DNA from: Halobium salinum
GTDB taxonomy: Archaea > Halobacteriota > Halobacteria > Halobacteriales > Haloferacaceae
Assembly (NCBI RefSeq): GCF_026586625.1
Contig: NZ_JAODIW010000005.1
Location: 62,001 to 126,000, forward strand
Direction: 5' to 3'
DNA: 64,000 nucleotides
A model generated the notes under the pieces. The model was not told the DNA's origin. It worked only from the letters and a program-made list of their open reading frames with translations, and made no database searches. Made by a program: the position numbers and the translations under genes. This document shows, in pieces, positions 26,117-34,376 of this stretch. Every line of letters begins with the position of its first letter. Within the stretch, counting starts at the first letter, position 1.

Positions 26117-27015
26117 GCAACGTCGACGAAACGCGGACTCCCGGCATCGACGAGAGCCACGAGCGCGTGAGCTACCGGAGCCGCCAGCAGTTCTGGGACC
26201 TCATCGAGAGCCCGTACGTCGTCCACGCGGTGCTCGCGTTCGCGATGATGACCGTCCTCGTCCCGTTCGGCTGGGAGCTGATCACGTCGTTCAAGGCGAA
26301 CTCGGCGATCTACAACCTGAACTACCTCCCGGCGAACCCCACCCTGCAGACGTACTACAACGTACTCATCGGCGAGGGGTACTGGAAGGCGATTCTCAAC
26401 AGCCTGCTCATCTCGACGTCGACGACCGTGATCGTGCTGGCGCTGGCGACACCAGCGGGGTACGCGTTCAGCCGGTTCCGGTTCCGGTTCGACAACCTGC
26501 TGTTCATCGGGGTGATCTTCTCGCGGCTCTTCCCCCCGATCGGACTGGTGGTGCCGTACTACCAGATCATGGCGAGAGTGGGACTGCTCGACGACCTGCT
26601 CGGCGTCACGATCGCGCAGGTGTACCTCTGGCTACCGCTGATGATCTACATCATGCGTAACTTCTTCATCTCCATCCCGGAGGAACTGGACGAGTCCGCC
26701 CGCGTCGACGGCTGCACGCGCCTACAGGCGTTCCGAAAGGTCGCTCTGCCGCTCGCGCGGCCGGGGATCGCCGCGTGCGGCATCCTCACGTTCCTCTACT
26801 CGTGGCGAGAGTTCCTCTTCTCGCTCATCGTCACGAGCACGCTCGACGCGATGCCCATCTCCGTGGCCGTGTTCAAATTCGTCGGCGACGTGAGCGTGAG
26901 CTGGGCATCGATGGCGGCCGCGAGCATCCTCGCGATCATCCCGACGGTGTTCATCGTGGTGTTCTTCCAGCGGTACATCGTCACCGGACTCACCTCGGGG
27001 GCGCTGAAGGGATGA
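26113..27015 (+). CDS. Sugar ABC transporter permease (MalG/UgpE-like, first system)
   Basis: A 300-residue membrane protein with six predicted spans after a soluble about 35-residue N-terminus. The EAA loop reads DESARVDGCTRLQAF then KVALPLARPG (about 195-218). It is the second half of the permease dimer with the protein at 25089. Translation is probably coupled to the preceding short frame by an ATGA overlap. The ATPase gene follows after 115 bp. Confidence 0.9.
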   Translation: MSNVDETRTPGIDESHERVSYRSRQQFWDLIESPYVVHAVLAFAMMTVLVPFGWELITSFKANSAIYNLNYLPANPTLQTYYNVLIGEGYWKAILNSLLISTSTTVIVLALATPAGYAFSRFRFRFDNLLFIGVIFSRLFPPIGLVVPYYQIMARVGLLDDLLGVTIAQVYLWLPLMIYIMRNFFISIPEELDESARVDGCTRLQAFRKVALPLARPGIAACGILTFLYSWREFLFSLIVTSTLDAMPISVAVFKFVGDVSVSWASMAAASILAIIPTVFIVVFFQRYIVTGLTSGALKG

Positions 27016-27130
27016 CCCGCGAGCGACCCGCACTCGGTCGGCACCGACCGGTGCAACGCCGACTGACCCGCCCGCGTACGTGGGCGAGAGACAATCGAAG
27101 ACACGGACGCGGACAGGAGGAAGCCGACTC

Positions 27131-28327
27131 ATGAGCAATCAGACCCAATCAGATACCGCAGCGGGTCGCCCGACCGAGGGGCGCCCGCCCGAAGACACGA
27201 ACGTTCGCATCGACGACATCACCAAGGTGTTCGAGGAGAGCGACGGCGGCGAGGTCGTCGCCGTCGAGGACCTCAGTATCGACATCCGCAAGGGGGAGTT
27301 CCTCGTCCTCGTCGGCCCCTCCGGCTGCGGGAAGACGACGACCCTGCGCACCGTCGCCGGTCTAGAGAGTCCGACCGAGGGCGCCATCCGCATCCAGGGA
27401 ATGGACGTCACCGAGCTCGACCCGCGCGAACGGGACATCTCGATGGTGTTCCAAAACTACGCGCTGTACCCCCACAAGACGGTACGCGAGAACATCTCGT
27501 TCCCACTGGAGGTCAGGAGCTTCCCGAAGGACGAGACCGAGCGGCGCGTCGAGGAGGCGGCCGACCTGCTCGGCATCACCGAGCTGCTCGACCGCAAACC
27601 CAGTGCGCTCTCGGGGGGCCAACAGCAGCGCGTCGCCCTCGGACGCGCCATCGTCCGCGAGCCCGCGGTCTTCCTAATGGACGAGCCGCTGTCGAATCTC
27701 GACGCGAAGCTCCGCGTGCAGATGCGCACCGAGTTGAACGAGCTGCACAAGCGCGTCGGCAAGACGACCATCTACGTCACGCACGACCAGGCGGAGGCGA
27801 TGACGCTCGGCGACCGCATTGCCGTGATGAACGACGGCCAACTCCAGCAGATCGGGCCGCCACAGCAGCTGTACGATCGGCCGACCAACCGGTTCGTCGC
27901 CGGCTTCATCGGCGAACCGCCGATGAACTTCTTGCCCGCAGAACTCGACTCGACCGGGGACGGCTACCGCGTCCGGACCGAAGCGTTCGACTTCGACCTG
28001 CCGCGGGAGAAAGCCGCCCTGTTGGACGAGAGCGGACGCTCGCCCGACAGCGTCACGCTCGGTGTCCGGCCGGAGGACATCGACGACGCCTCGCTCGTCG
28101 AGTCGGGGCCGAACCGGGCGCGGTTCGAACCGTACGTCAAACTCACTGAACCGATGGGGTCGGACAAGTTCCTCACGCTCACGCCCGAGGCGGGCGAGGG
28201 TCAGGAGCTGACCGCGCGGGTGTCGCCCGACAGCGACGCCGAGGAGGACGAAACGACGACGTTGTCGGCGAACTTGGAGAAGGTCCACCTGTTCGACGAC
28301 CGTACCGGAGACAACCTCACGCGCTGA
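27131..28327 (+). CDS. Sugar ABC transporter ATPase (MalK/UgpC-like, first system)
   Basis: A 398-residue CUT1-type ATPase. Walker A GPSGCGKTT is at residues 62-70, signature LSGGQQQR near 158-165, Walker B VFLMDEPLSNLDAK near 178-191 and switch His in VTHDQAEAMT near 214. A MalK-like OB/TOBE regulatory domain occupies about 250-398. I use ATG 27131 because the extra upstream codons in frame (to 27080) are Arg/Thr-rich and unlike the family. Such ATPases often serve several sugar ABC systems, so it might also power others. Confidence 0.9.
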   Translation: MSNQTQSDTAAGRPTEGRPPEDTNVRIDDITKVFEESDGGEVVAVEDLSIDIRKGEFLVLVGPSGCGKTTTLRTVAGLESPTEGAIRIQGMDVTELDPRERDISMVFQNYALYPHKTVRENISFPLEVRSFPKDETERRVEEAADLLGITELLDRKPSALSGGQQQRVALGRAIVREPAVFLMDEPLSNLDAKLRVQMRTELNELHKRVGKTTIYVTHDQAEAMTLGDRIAVMNDGQLQQIGPPQQLYDRPTNRFVAGFIGEPPMNFLPAELDSTGDGYRVRTEAFDFDLPREKAALLDESGRSPDSVTLGVRPEDIDDASLVESGPNRARFEPYVKLTEPMGSDKFLTLTPEAGEGQELTARVSPDSDAEEDETTTLSANLEKVHLFDDRTGDNLTR

Positions 28328-28426
28328 CCGGGCGACGTCGACGGCAAGTATTCCGAGTATTCTTTCGTGTAAGTTTTCACCGAGCATAAACGGCTGACGA
28401 CCCAGACGTCCGTCCGGGTGGTCACG

Positions 28427-28753
28427 ATGTCGACAGGCAACGACGCGGACCAGCGAGACGCGACCGAGGAGCACGACTCGAGAGACAATGACGTCGACGA
28501 CTACGACGTCCACGACGGGGAGCGGGGCGAAAGCTACGAGATGCCGGCCGTCGACGCCGGCACCGCCGCCACGAGCGTCTGGTATCTGTGGGTCGTGGCG
28601 GTCGTCGCGGCCGTGGTGGCGGGCATTTTCGCCACGTCGAGCATGGTGACGACGCCCGCCGAGCCGTTCTACGCGCTCATCTTCGGCGGCGTGGCCGTCG
28701 TAGCCGCCGGGTACGGGTTCTACACCGTGCGCGAGCGGACCCGGCCGTTCTGA
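28427..28753 (+). CDS. Small two-span membrane protein, unknown function
   Basis: A 108-residue protein. The first about 48 residues are very acidic (Asp/Glu/His-rich). Two hydrophobic segments follow at about residues 50-70 (VWYLWVVAVVAAVVAGIFA) and 78-98 (FYALIFGGVAVVAAGYGFY), with a short basic tail. ATG 28427 is preferred to GTG 28418. A TATA-like CATAAA at 28384-28389 is somewhat far for a leaderless start. No family recognised; it follows the ABC operon by 99 bp and may be independent. Confidence 0.65.
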   Translation: MSTGNDADQRDATEEHDSRDNDVDDYDVHDGERGESYEMPAVDAGTAATSVWYLWVVAVVAAVVAGIFATSSMVTTPAEPFYALIFGGVAVVAAGYGFYTVRERTRPF

Positions 28754-29039
28754 GGCCGTAGGGGTGCGGCGGAGTCGGCCGTCGACCCCGAACGCCCGCT
28801 CACAGGCGCCGAGCCCGGCGAACCACATCCCGTAGCCGGGGTCTATCACCGTGCGGAGCCGACCACCGGTCGTGGTCGGAACCCCGTCCAACACCGTGGG
28901 GTGGAGTTCGACGGCGAGAACGTCGTCGGCAGCCGCCGCTGTGCGGGCGTGTAGCGATTCGACGAGCGAGGCGACGCCCGGCGGATTTGTCGCCGGAGGC
29001 GGCGCCGGTACGGCCGGTCACCGCCGGGAGCACCCCGGA
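28754..29039 (-). pseudogene. Possible remnant of a decayed coding sequence
   Basis: On the minus strand a frame running from about 29000 to 28760 has haloarchaeal-style codon use and reads like protein (segments VESLHARTAAAADDVLAVEL and IDPGYGMWFAGLGACERAFG), but it lacks a plausible start and has an in-frame stop just upstream. It has no stop before entering the next gene antisense. I read it as a possible gene fragment; it may equally be chance. Confidence 0.3.
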
Positions 29040-29816
29040 CTACTCGGGGAACGTGCTCCGGGTGAACCCGCCGTCGACCGTGATAATCTCGCCGGTCGTG
29101 TAGCTCGCGGCGTCGCTGGCGAGGTAGACGACGGCGCCCGTAATCTCCTCGGGGCGACCGAGGCGGCCGTCGACGGTCCGGTCGACGATGGTGTCGTGGC
29201 GGGGGGTCCCCTCGGTGTACGTCCCCGAGGTCTGCTCGGAGACGATGAACCCCGGCCGGACGGCATTGACGCGAATCTCCGGGCCGAGCTCCTCGGCCGC
29301 GGACCGGGTGAACGCGTCGATACCACCTTTCGCCGTGGAGTACGCCGCCAGGTTCGGGATGGCGATCTCCGAGGAGAGCGACGCGATGTTGACGACGCTC
29401 CCGGAGTCGATGGCCTCCGCGAAGACCTGCGTCGCGCGGAAGGTGCCGTCGAGTTGGACGTCGAACACCTCCGCCCAGTCGGTCTCGGAGGCGTCGCGCA
29501 CCGACTTCCGGGCGATGTAGCTCGGGGAGTTCACCAGGATGTCGACGCCGCCGAGCGCCTCGACGGCGTCGTCCCGTAGGCGCTCGAGCGACTCGCGGTC
29601 GGTGACGTCACAGGTCAGTTCGGCGGTCTCGGCTCCGAGGTCCCGGAGTTCCGCCGCCGTCTCCGCGACGTTCTCCTCGGTCCGACTCGACGCGATTACG
29701 TCCGCGCCCTCGGCCGCGAAGCCGCGCGCGATACCACGTCCGATGCCGCTCGTGCCCCCGATTACGACGGCGCGCTTGCCGTCGACTGTTACGGGTGTGT
29801 GCGTGTACGATGTCAC
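29040..29816 (-). CDS. Short-chain dehydrogenase/reductase (SDR)
   Basis: A 258-residue classical-length SDR. Nucleotide motif GGTSGIGRGIA lies at about 19-29. The catalytic Ser is in NIASLSSE and the Tyr/Lys pair in AAYSTAKGG. The usual NNAG structural motif is NSPS here, an oddity that does not touch catalysis. It would oxidise a sugar, aldonate or 2-keto-3-deoxy acid. A minus-strand TATA-like box (TATAACTT, about 29839-29846) fits the ATG at 29816. The cupin and enolase-superfamily genes next to it run in the same direction. Confidence 0.87.
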   Translation of the reverse strand: MTSYTHTPVTVDGKRAVVIGGTSGIGRGIARGFAAEGADVIASSRTEENVAETAAELRDLGAETAELTCDVTDRESLERLRDDAVEALGGVDILVNSPSYIARKSVRDASETDWAEVFDVQLDGTFRATQVFAEAIDSGSVVNIASLSSEIAIPNLAAYSTAKGGIDAFTRSAAEELGPEIRVNAVRPGFIVSEQTSGTYTEGTPRHDTIVDRTVDGRLGRPEEITGAVVYLASDAASYTTGEIITVDGGFTRSTFPE

Positions 29817-29897
29817 GGGTTCGCGTGGGACAGGCTGGAAGTTATACTTTCGCCCCCGGATTGCGACTTCGCCCGTCGGGTGGCCGACGGGTCGGCG

Positions 29898-30239
29898 TCA
29901 GTCCTCGACCCAGGGCGGGTTCGGTCGCGGCGGGCTGAATATCTCCACGCCCTCGACGGGCTCGTCGCCGCGGTTCTCGGCGGCGTGAGGGGCGTCGCCC
30001 GGGATGACGTACGAGTCCCCCGGTCCGGTGACGACCTCCTCACCGTCGACGGTGAACGTCAGCTCGCCCCGGGTGACGAATCCCGTCTGCTCGTGTTCGT
30101 GGCTGTGCTCCCCGACGACCGCGCCGGGTTCGATGCGGAAGTGCTGGACGCTGGTGCGTTCGCCGGCGGCCAACTGTGCGAGGTGGACACCCTCGAGTGC
30201 CTCCACGGACTCCTCGTCGGTGACTGAGACGACGTCCAT
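29898..30239 (-). CDS. Cupin-domain protein
   Basis: A 113-residue single-domain cupin. Metal-binding motif 1 is visible as GEHSHEHEQTGFVTRGE (about 42-58) and motif 2 as PGDSYVIPGDAPHAAEN (about 73-89). It may be an isomerase, lactonase-like enzyme or a sensor for sugar acids; small cupins often accompany uronate catabolism. A minus-strand TATA-like GTTTTATG at 30264-30271 precedes ATG 30239. Confidence 0.82.
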   Translation of the reverse strand: MDVVSVTDEESVEALEGVHLAQLAAGERTSVQHFRIEPGAVVGEHSHEHEQTGFVTRGELTFTVDGEEVVTGPGDSYVIPGDAPHAAENRGDEPVEGVEIFSPPRPNPPWVED

Positions 30240-30303
30240 GGGACCAGGTGCCGGTCTACGAACATAAAACCCGCCGGCGGCGGTCGTTCGGGGCGTAGCC
30301 TCC

Positions 30304-31446
30304 TCAGCCGTCGACCCGGTACCGCTCGACGGCGTCGGGCTCGAGCTCGACGCCGAGCCCCGGCCCCTCGGGGACGGTCACCCGGCCCTCGTCGTCCGCC
30401 TCGATGGGATCGGTGGCCAGCTCCTCCCGGAGCGGGTTCGCGGAGCGGTCGAACTCGAGCGGCGGGTCGCCGGGGAGCGTCGCCAGCAGTTGGAGGCTCG
30501 CCGCGAGCGCGACCGGCGTCCCCCAGACGTGCGGGACGAGCGGGACGCCGGCGCGCCGAGTCCCGTCGGCGACTTCGCGGGCCGGCGTCAGCCCGCCGAC
30601 GTTACAGACGTCGGGCTGGACAATGTCGAGCGCCCCGCGAGAGAGCAGGCGGTCGAGGGCCGCCGGTCCGTGGCACTCGCCGCCGGCGACCGGCACGTCG
30701 AGTGTCCGCGAGAGGCGTTCGTACCCGTCGTGGTCGGTGGGTCGGACGGGCTCTTCGAACCAGCACACGTCGAGGGCGCCGAGTTCGCGGCCGATGCGGC
30801 GGGCGGTCGGACGGTCGTACGCGTAGTTGGCGTCGACCATCAGGTCGACGTCGGGGCCGACCCGGTCGCGGACCCGCCGGACGAGTTCGAGGTCCTCGTC
30901 GGGACCGTGACCGAGCAGCGCGAGTCCGACCTTGAGCTTCACCCGTCCGAAGGCGTCGGCGTTGGCGGTCGCCTCGTCGCAGATGGACGCGTACTGCTCC
31001 TCGAGGTCGTCCGTCGGCCGGAAGTAGTGGCCGGTGGCGTAGGCGTCGACCGCGTCGCGCTCGCGGCCGCCGAGCAGCGTCGCGACGGGCACGCCGAGGA
31101 GCGTCCCCTTCAGGTCCCACAGCGCGAGGTCGAGGCCGCTGAGCGCCGGGAGCGGGACGGTCGACTGGTAGGCCGCGCGGGCGCGGTCGTACAGGTCGCG
31201 GTGGAGGCGCTCGACGTCGAGCGGCGACTCGCCGACCAGCGCCGGCCCGAGCAGCGACGCGACGGTCTCCCTGGTGCCGGCGACCGGCCCCCAGCACTCC
31301 CCCCAGCCGACCGTCCCGTCGTCGGCCTCGATTCGGACCAGCACGGCGCTCCGCGTCTCGACCCACGCCTGCGCGTAGCCGAACGGCTCCTCGACGGGTG
31401 CCTCGACGCCGACGGCCTCGACGTTCTCGATGCTGACGTCTTGCAT
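30304..31446 (-). CDS. Enolase-superfamily sugar-acid dehydratase/cycloisomerase, K-x-K
   Basis: A 380-residue MR/MLE protein. The capping domain includes VGWGECWGP. Barrel motifs are VKLKVGLAL (catalytic Lys pair), MVDANYAY, WFEEPVRP and GGECHGP for metal, and a distal His in VPHVWGTP. The C-terminal ending VPEGPGLGVELE is shared by most of the family members in this window. A minus-strand TATA-like box near 31470-31477 supports ATG 31446. It sits with the SDR, cupin and tartronate-semialdehyde-reductase-like genes. Confidence 0.86.
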   Translation of the reverse strand: MQDVSIENVEAVGVEAPVEEPFGYAQAWVETRSAVLVRIEADDGTVGWGECWGPVAGTRETVASLLGPALVGESPLDVERLHRDLYDRARAAYQSTVPLPALSGLDLALWDLKGTLLGVPVATLLGGRERDAVDAYATGHYFRPTDDLEEQYASICDEATANADAFGRVKLKVGLALLGHGPDEDLELVRRVRDRVGPDVDLMVDANYAYDRPTARRIGRELGALDVCWFEEPVRPTDHDGYERLSRTLDVPVAGGECHGPAALDRLLSRGALDIVQPDVCNVGGLTPAREVADGTRRAGVPLVPHVWGTPVALAASLQLLATLPGDPPLEFDRSANPLREELATDPIEADDEGRVTVPEGPGLGVELEPDAVERYRVDG

Positions 31447-31559
31447 GGGTCGCGTCTCGTCGTGGACGTACTAAGCGTTCCCGCCGCGAGTGGGCGCGCC
31501 GTTCGGAGCGCCGACGACTCCGCTCACTCGGCCCCTACGAGGGCCCGGCTCGCCCCCGT

Positions 31560-32480
31560 TCACTCCTCGACCCGCGCCTCCTCGCCTGCCATCGCCTCCA
31601 GTACTTTGATGACGGCCGAGTGGTCGTCCCGGCCGTACCCCATCGTCTCCATCGCCTTGTACTGCTCGTGGACGACAGACGTGGCCGGCATCGGGGCGCC
31701 GTACTCCTCGCCCGCACGGGTGGCGATTCGGAGGTCCTTGTACTGGTACGCGGCGAAGAAGCCGGGGTCGAAGTTCCCCTCGATGACCCGTGGGGCGCGC
31801 GCGTCGAGCGCCCAGCAGCCCGCCGCACCGCCGCTGACGGCGTCGAGGACGGCCTCCAGGTCGGCGCCGGCGCGCTTCGCGAACAGCAACGCCTCGCTCA
31901 CGGCCTGCAGGGTGGAGCCGACGATGATCTGGTTCGCGGCCTTGGTCACCTGCCCGGCCCCCGTCGGTCCGCAGTGGGTGACCGTCTCGCCCATGACCTC
32001 GAACAACGCCTCGGCCGCAGCGAACGTCGACTCGTCGCCGCCGACCATGATAGACAGCGTCGCCTCGACGGCGCCCTCCTCCCCGCCGCTGATCGGCGCG
32101 TCGAGGAAGTCAGCGCCTGCGGCTTCCAGTTCCTCGGCGATACGCTCGGTCGCGACCGGCGAGATGGTCGACATGTCGACCACGGTCGACCCTTCGTCGA
32201 CACCGTCGACGACCGGGTCGTCCGCTCCGTCGTGCTCTCCCTCGCCAAGCACGACCGACTCGACGACCGGCGTGTCGGGGAGGACGGTGATTACCACGTC
32301 CGACTCCCGCGCGACCTCGGCCGGCGACGACGCCGGGGTCGCACCCGCGTCGGCGAGGCGGTCGACCGGCCCGTCGGAGCGGTTGTGAGCGACGACCGGG
32401 TACCCCGCGTCGAGTACGTTCTTCGCCATCGGTTCGCCCATGATGCCGAGGCCGACGAAGCCCACGGTCTGTGAGGACAT
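31560..32480 (-). CDS. 2-hydroxy-3-oxopropionate reductase / 3-hydroxyisobutyrate dehydrogenase family
   Basis: A 306-residue beta-hydroxyacid dehydrogenase. The nucleotide motif GFVGLGIMGEPMAKN is at about 6-20, the substrate loop DAPISGGEEGA near 125-135 and catalytic Lys in GAGQVTKAANQ near 175-185. Tartronate semialdehyde reductase (GarR/GlxR) is a good candidate because an HpcH-type aldolase in the window could release tartronate semialdehyde. 3-hydroxyisobutyrate dehydrogenase is the alternative. ATG 32480 is chosen over 32507, since a minus-strand TATA-like GTTATTTG overlaps the latter. Confidence 0.85.
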   Translation of the reverse strand: MSSQTVGFVGLGIMGEPMAKNVLDAGYPVVAHNRSDGPVDRLADAGATPASSPAEVARESDVVITVLPDTPVVESVVLGEGEHDGADDPVVDGVDEGSTVVDMSTISPVATERIAEELEAAGADFLDAPISGGEEGAVEATLSIMVGGDESTFAAAEALFEVMGETVTHCGPTGAGQVTKAANQIIVGSTLQAVSEALLFAKRAGADLEAVLDAVSGGAAGCWALDARAPRVIEGNFDPGFFAAYQYKDLRIATRAGEEYGAPMPATSVVHEQYKAMETMGYGRDDHSAVIKVLEAMAGEEARVEE

Positions 32481-32599
32481 ACCACGGTGAGGGACGCCGA
32501 CCGCCAAATAACCCCCTGCTGGACGGGGTCCGCTCCCAGTCGTTCGAGGGCGCCGAGCGGTGCGTTCCCCGGCCGACCCCGCCGCGGTCCCGCGAAGGG

Positions 32600-32604
32600 T
32601 TTAA
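32600..32604 (+). promoter_or_regulatory. TATA-like box for chaperonin-like gene
   Basis: TTTAA at about 32600-32604 lies 26-30 bp upstream of ATG 32630 and fixes that start. Confidence 0.5.
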
Positions 32605-32629
32605 TTCGGTGACCCCGAAAGGGCCTCCC

Positions 32630-34324
32630 ATGGCAGCCGACATCGATGGTGAGGCGGGGCTCGGAGTCGACGAGCGAGGGGAGTGGACCCTCCGCGACGC
32701 CGAGGCGCGCGAGTACGTCAGGGGTGCCGCCCGCGCGACGGTCTCGCTGGTCGAGTCGACGTACGGACCGCGCGGGTTGGAGAAACTGGTCGAGACGGCG
32801 AACCACCAGGGCGTACCGGAGACGGTACGGGCCGGCGACGCCGGTCGCCTGTTCGACGCCGTCCAACGCGGTGGAGGGTTCACCCACCCAGTCTCCGCGC
32901 TGTTCGTCGACGCCGTCGACGGGATGCAGCGCGGGCTGAGCGACGGGACGACCGCCGCGACCCTGCTCGGAGGCGCACTGCTCGACGAGGGGTTCGACCT
33001 CGTGGAGGAGGGGGTCGCGCCGGGGAGCGTCGTCGTGGGGTACGCGATGGCTCGGGCCCGGGCCGGCGAGACGCTCGACGCCCTCGCCCGACCGGTCGCC
33101 GTCGACGACGAGGCGACGCTCAGAGCGGTCGCGGAGACGACGATGACCGCCGACCTCGACCCGGCCGTCCGCCGACGGGACGCCGAACGGGTCGTCGACG
33201 CCGTCCGCGAGGTGGCGGCCGCGGACGAGCGCGGCTGGGTCGACACGGACGACGTGAAGGTGCTCGCCGCGCGGGAAGCGGGCGAGGAGTTCCACCGAGG
33301 GCTCGTCCTGTCGCGCCCCGCCGACGCCGGGCCGAACGGGGCCGGCGTCCCCGAGCCGCTGACCGACGCGACCGTGGCGGTGCTCGACGACGACGTCGAC
33401 TTCGAGTCGACCGCGAGCAGCTTCGGGGGGGACGCCGGCGCCGGCGTTCGCCTCGACTCCGCCGACGCCGTCGCCGACTACCGCCGCGGCCTCGAGGGAC
33501 GCATCGAGTCGACGGCGACCGGGCTCGCCGAGACGGGCGTCGACGTGCTGGTCTGCATGGAGAAGCTCGACGCGGACGTCGCCCGGGCGTTCGAGCGCGC
33601 GGGAGTCGCCGTCGTCGACAAGGCCACGTACCCGAAAGGCGACATCTATCGTCTCGCGCGCGCGACCGGCGCGACGGTCACCTCGAACGTCGCCGACCTC
33701 GGCCCCGACCGACTGGGCCGCGCCGGACGGGTCGTGGAGCGGCGGGTCGGCGACGAGGTGTGGACCGCGTTCGAGGACTGCTCCGGGCCCCTCTACACCA
33801 TCGTCGCGGACGCGGACACCCCCGAGGCGGCCAACCGGCGCCGCGAGTCCATCGAGGACGCCCTGGAGACGACGGCCACGGCGGCGATGGACGGGCAGGT
33901 CCTTCCAGGTGCCTGCGCGCCCGCCGCGGCCGTCGCGGCCGCGCTCCGCGAGTACGCCCCGAGCGTCAGCGGGACGGAACAGCTCGCTATCGAGGCGTTC
34001 GCGGACGCGCTCGACCGACTCCCGTACGCCCTCGCGGCCAACGCCGGTCTCGACCCGATCGACGCCCTGACCCGCCTCCGGAGCGCCCACAGCGGCGGCA
34101 ACCCTGGCGGTGACGCCCCAAGCGAGCCGTCGGCGTTGGGCGTCGACCTCGACACCGGCGCGCCCGTCGACGCCTGGGAGGCGGGCGTCGTCGAGCCGCG
34201 GCGCGTGTTCTCGCAGGCGGTCGAGACTGGCGGCGCCGTCGTTGAGCAACTGCTCACGATAGACGCCGTACTCTACCCGAACGTCGACCTCCCGGGGTAC
34301 ACGCCACGTACGGAACACGAGTAG
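32630..34324 (+). CDS. Divergent TCP-1/cpn60 (thermosome-like) chaperonin, paralogue 1
   Basis: A 564-residue relative of group II chaperonin subunits. The equatorial motif TLGPKG appears as STYGPRGLEKLV (about 43-54). The ATPase loop GDGTT appears as LSDGTTAATLLGGALL (about 103-118), keeping Asp. The NDGAT loop is not recognisable (AGDAGRLF), and the C-terminal GGGA motif is reduced to LPGACAP. NAGLDPIDAL is well kept. The apical region includes VCMEKLDADVARAFERAGV. True haloarchaeal thermosomes keep these motifs intact, so this is a specialised or degenerate paralogue. It faces a second divergent chaperonin, convergent, 52 bp apart. Confidence 0.82.
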   Translation: MAADIDGEAGLGVDERGEWTLRDAEAREYVRGAARATVSLVESTYGPRGLEKLVETANHQGVPETVRAGDAGRLFDAVQRGGGFTHPVSALFVDAVDGMQRGLSDGTTAATLLGGALLDEGFDLVEEGVAPGSVVVGYAMARARAGETLDALARPVAVDDEATLRAVAETTMTADLDPAVRRRDAERVVDAVREVAAADERGWVDTDDVKVLAAREAGEEFHRGLVLSRPADAGPNGAGVPEPLTDATVAVLDDDVDFESTASSFGGDAGAGVRLDSADAVADYRRGLEGRIESTATGLAETGVDVLVCMEKLDADVARAFERAGVAVVDKATYPKGDIYRLARATGATVTSNVADLGPDRLGRAGRVVERRVGDEVWTAFEDCSGPLYTIVADADTPEAANRRRESIEDALETTATAAMDGQVLPGACAPAAAVAAALREYAPSVSGTEQLAIEAFADALDRLPYALAANAGLDPIDALTRLRSAHSGGNPGGDAPSEPSALGVDLDTGAPVDAWEAGVVEPRRVFSQAVETGGAVVEQLLTIDAVLYPNVDLPGYTPRTEHE

Positions 34325-34376
34325 GGTCGGAAAACGGGAACGGCGAGGGCGATGCGGACGGTCGGGGGTCCGTGAC

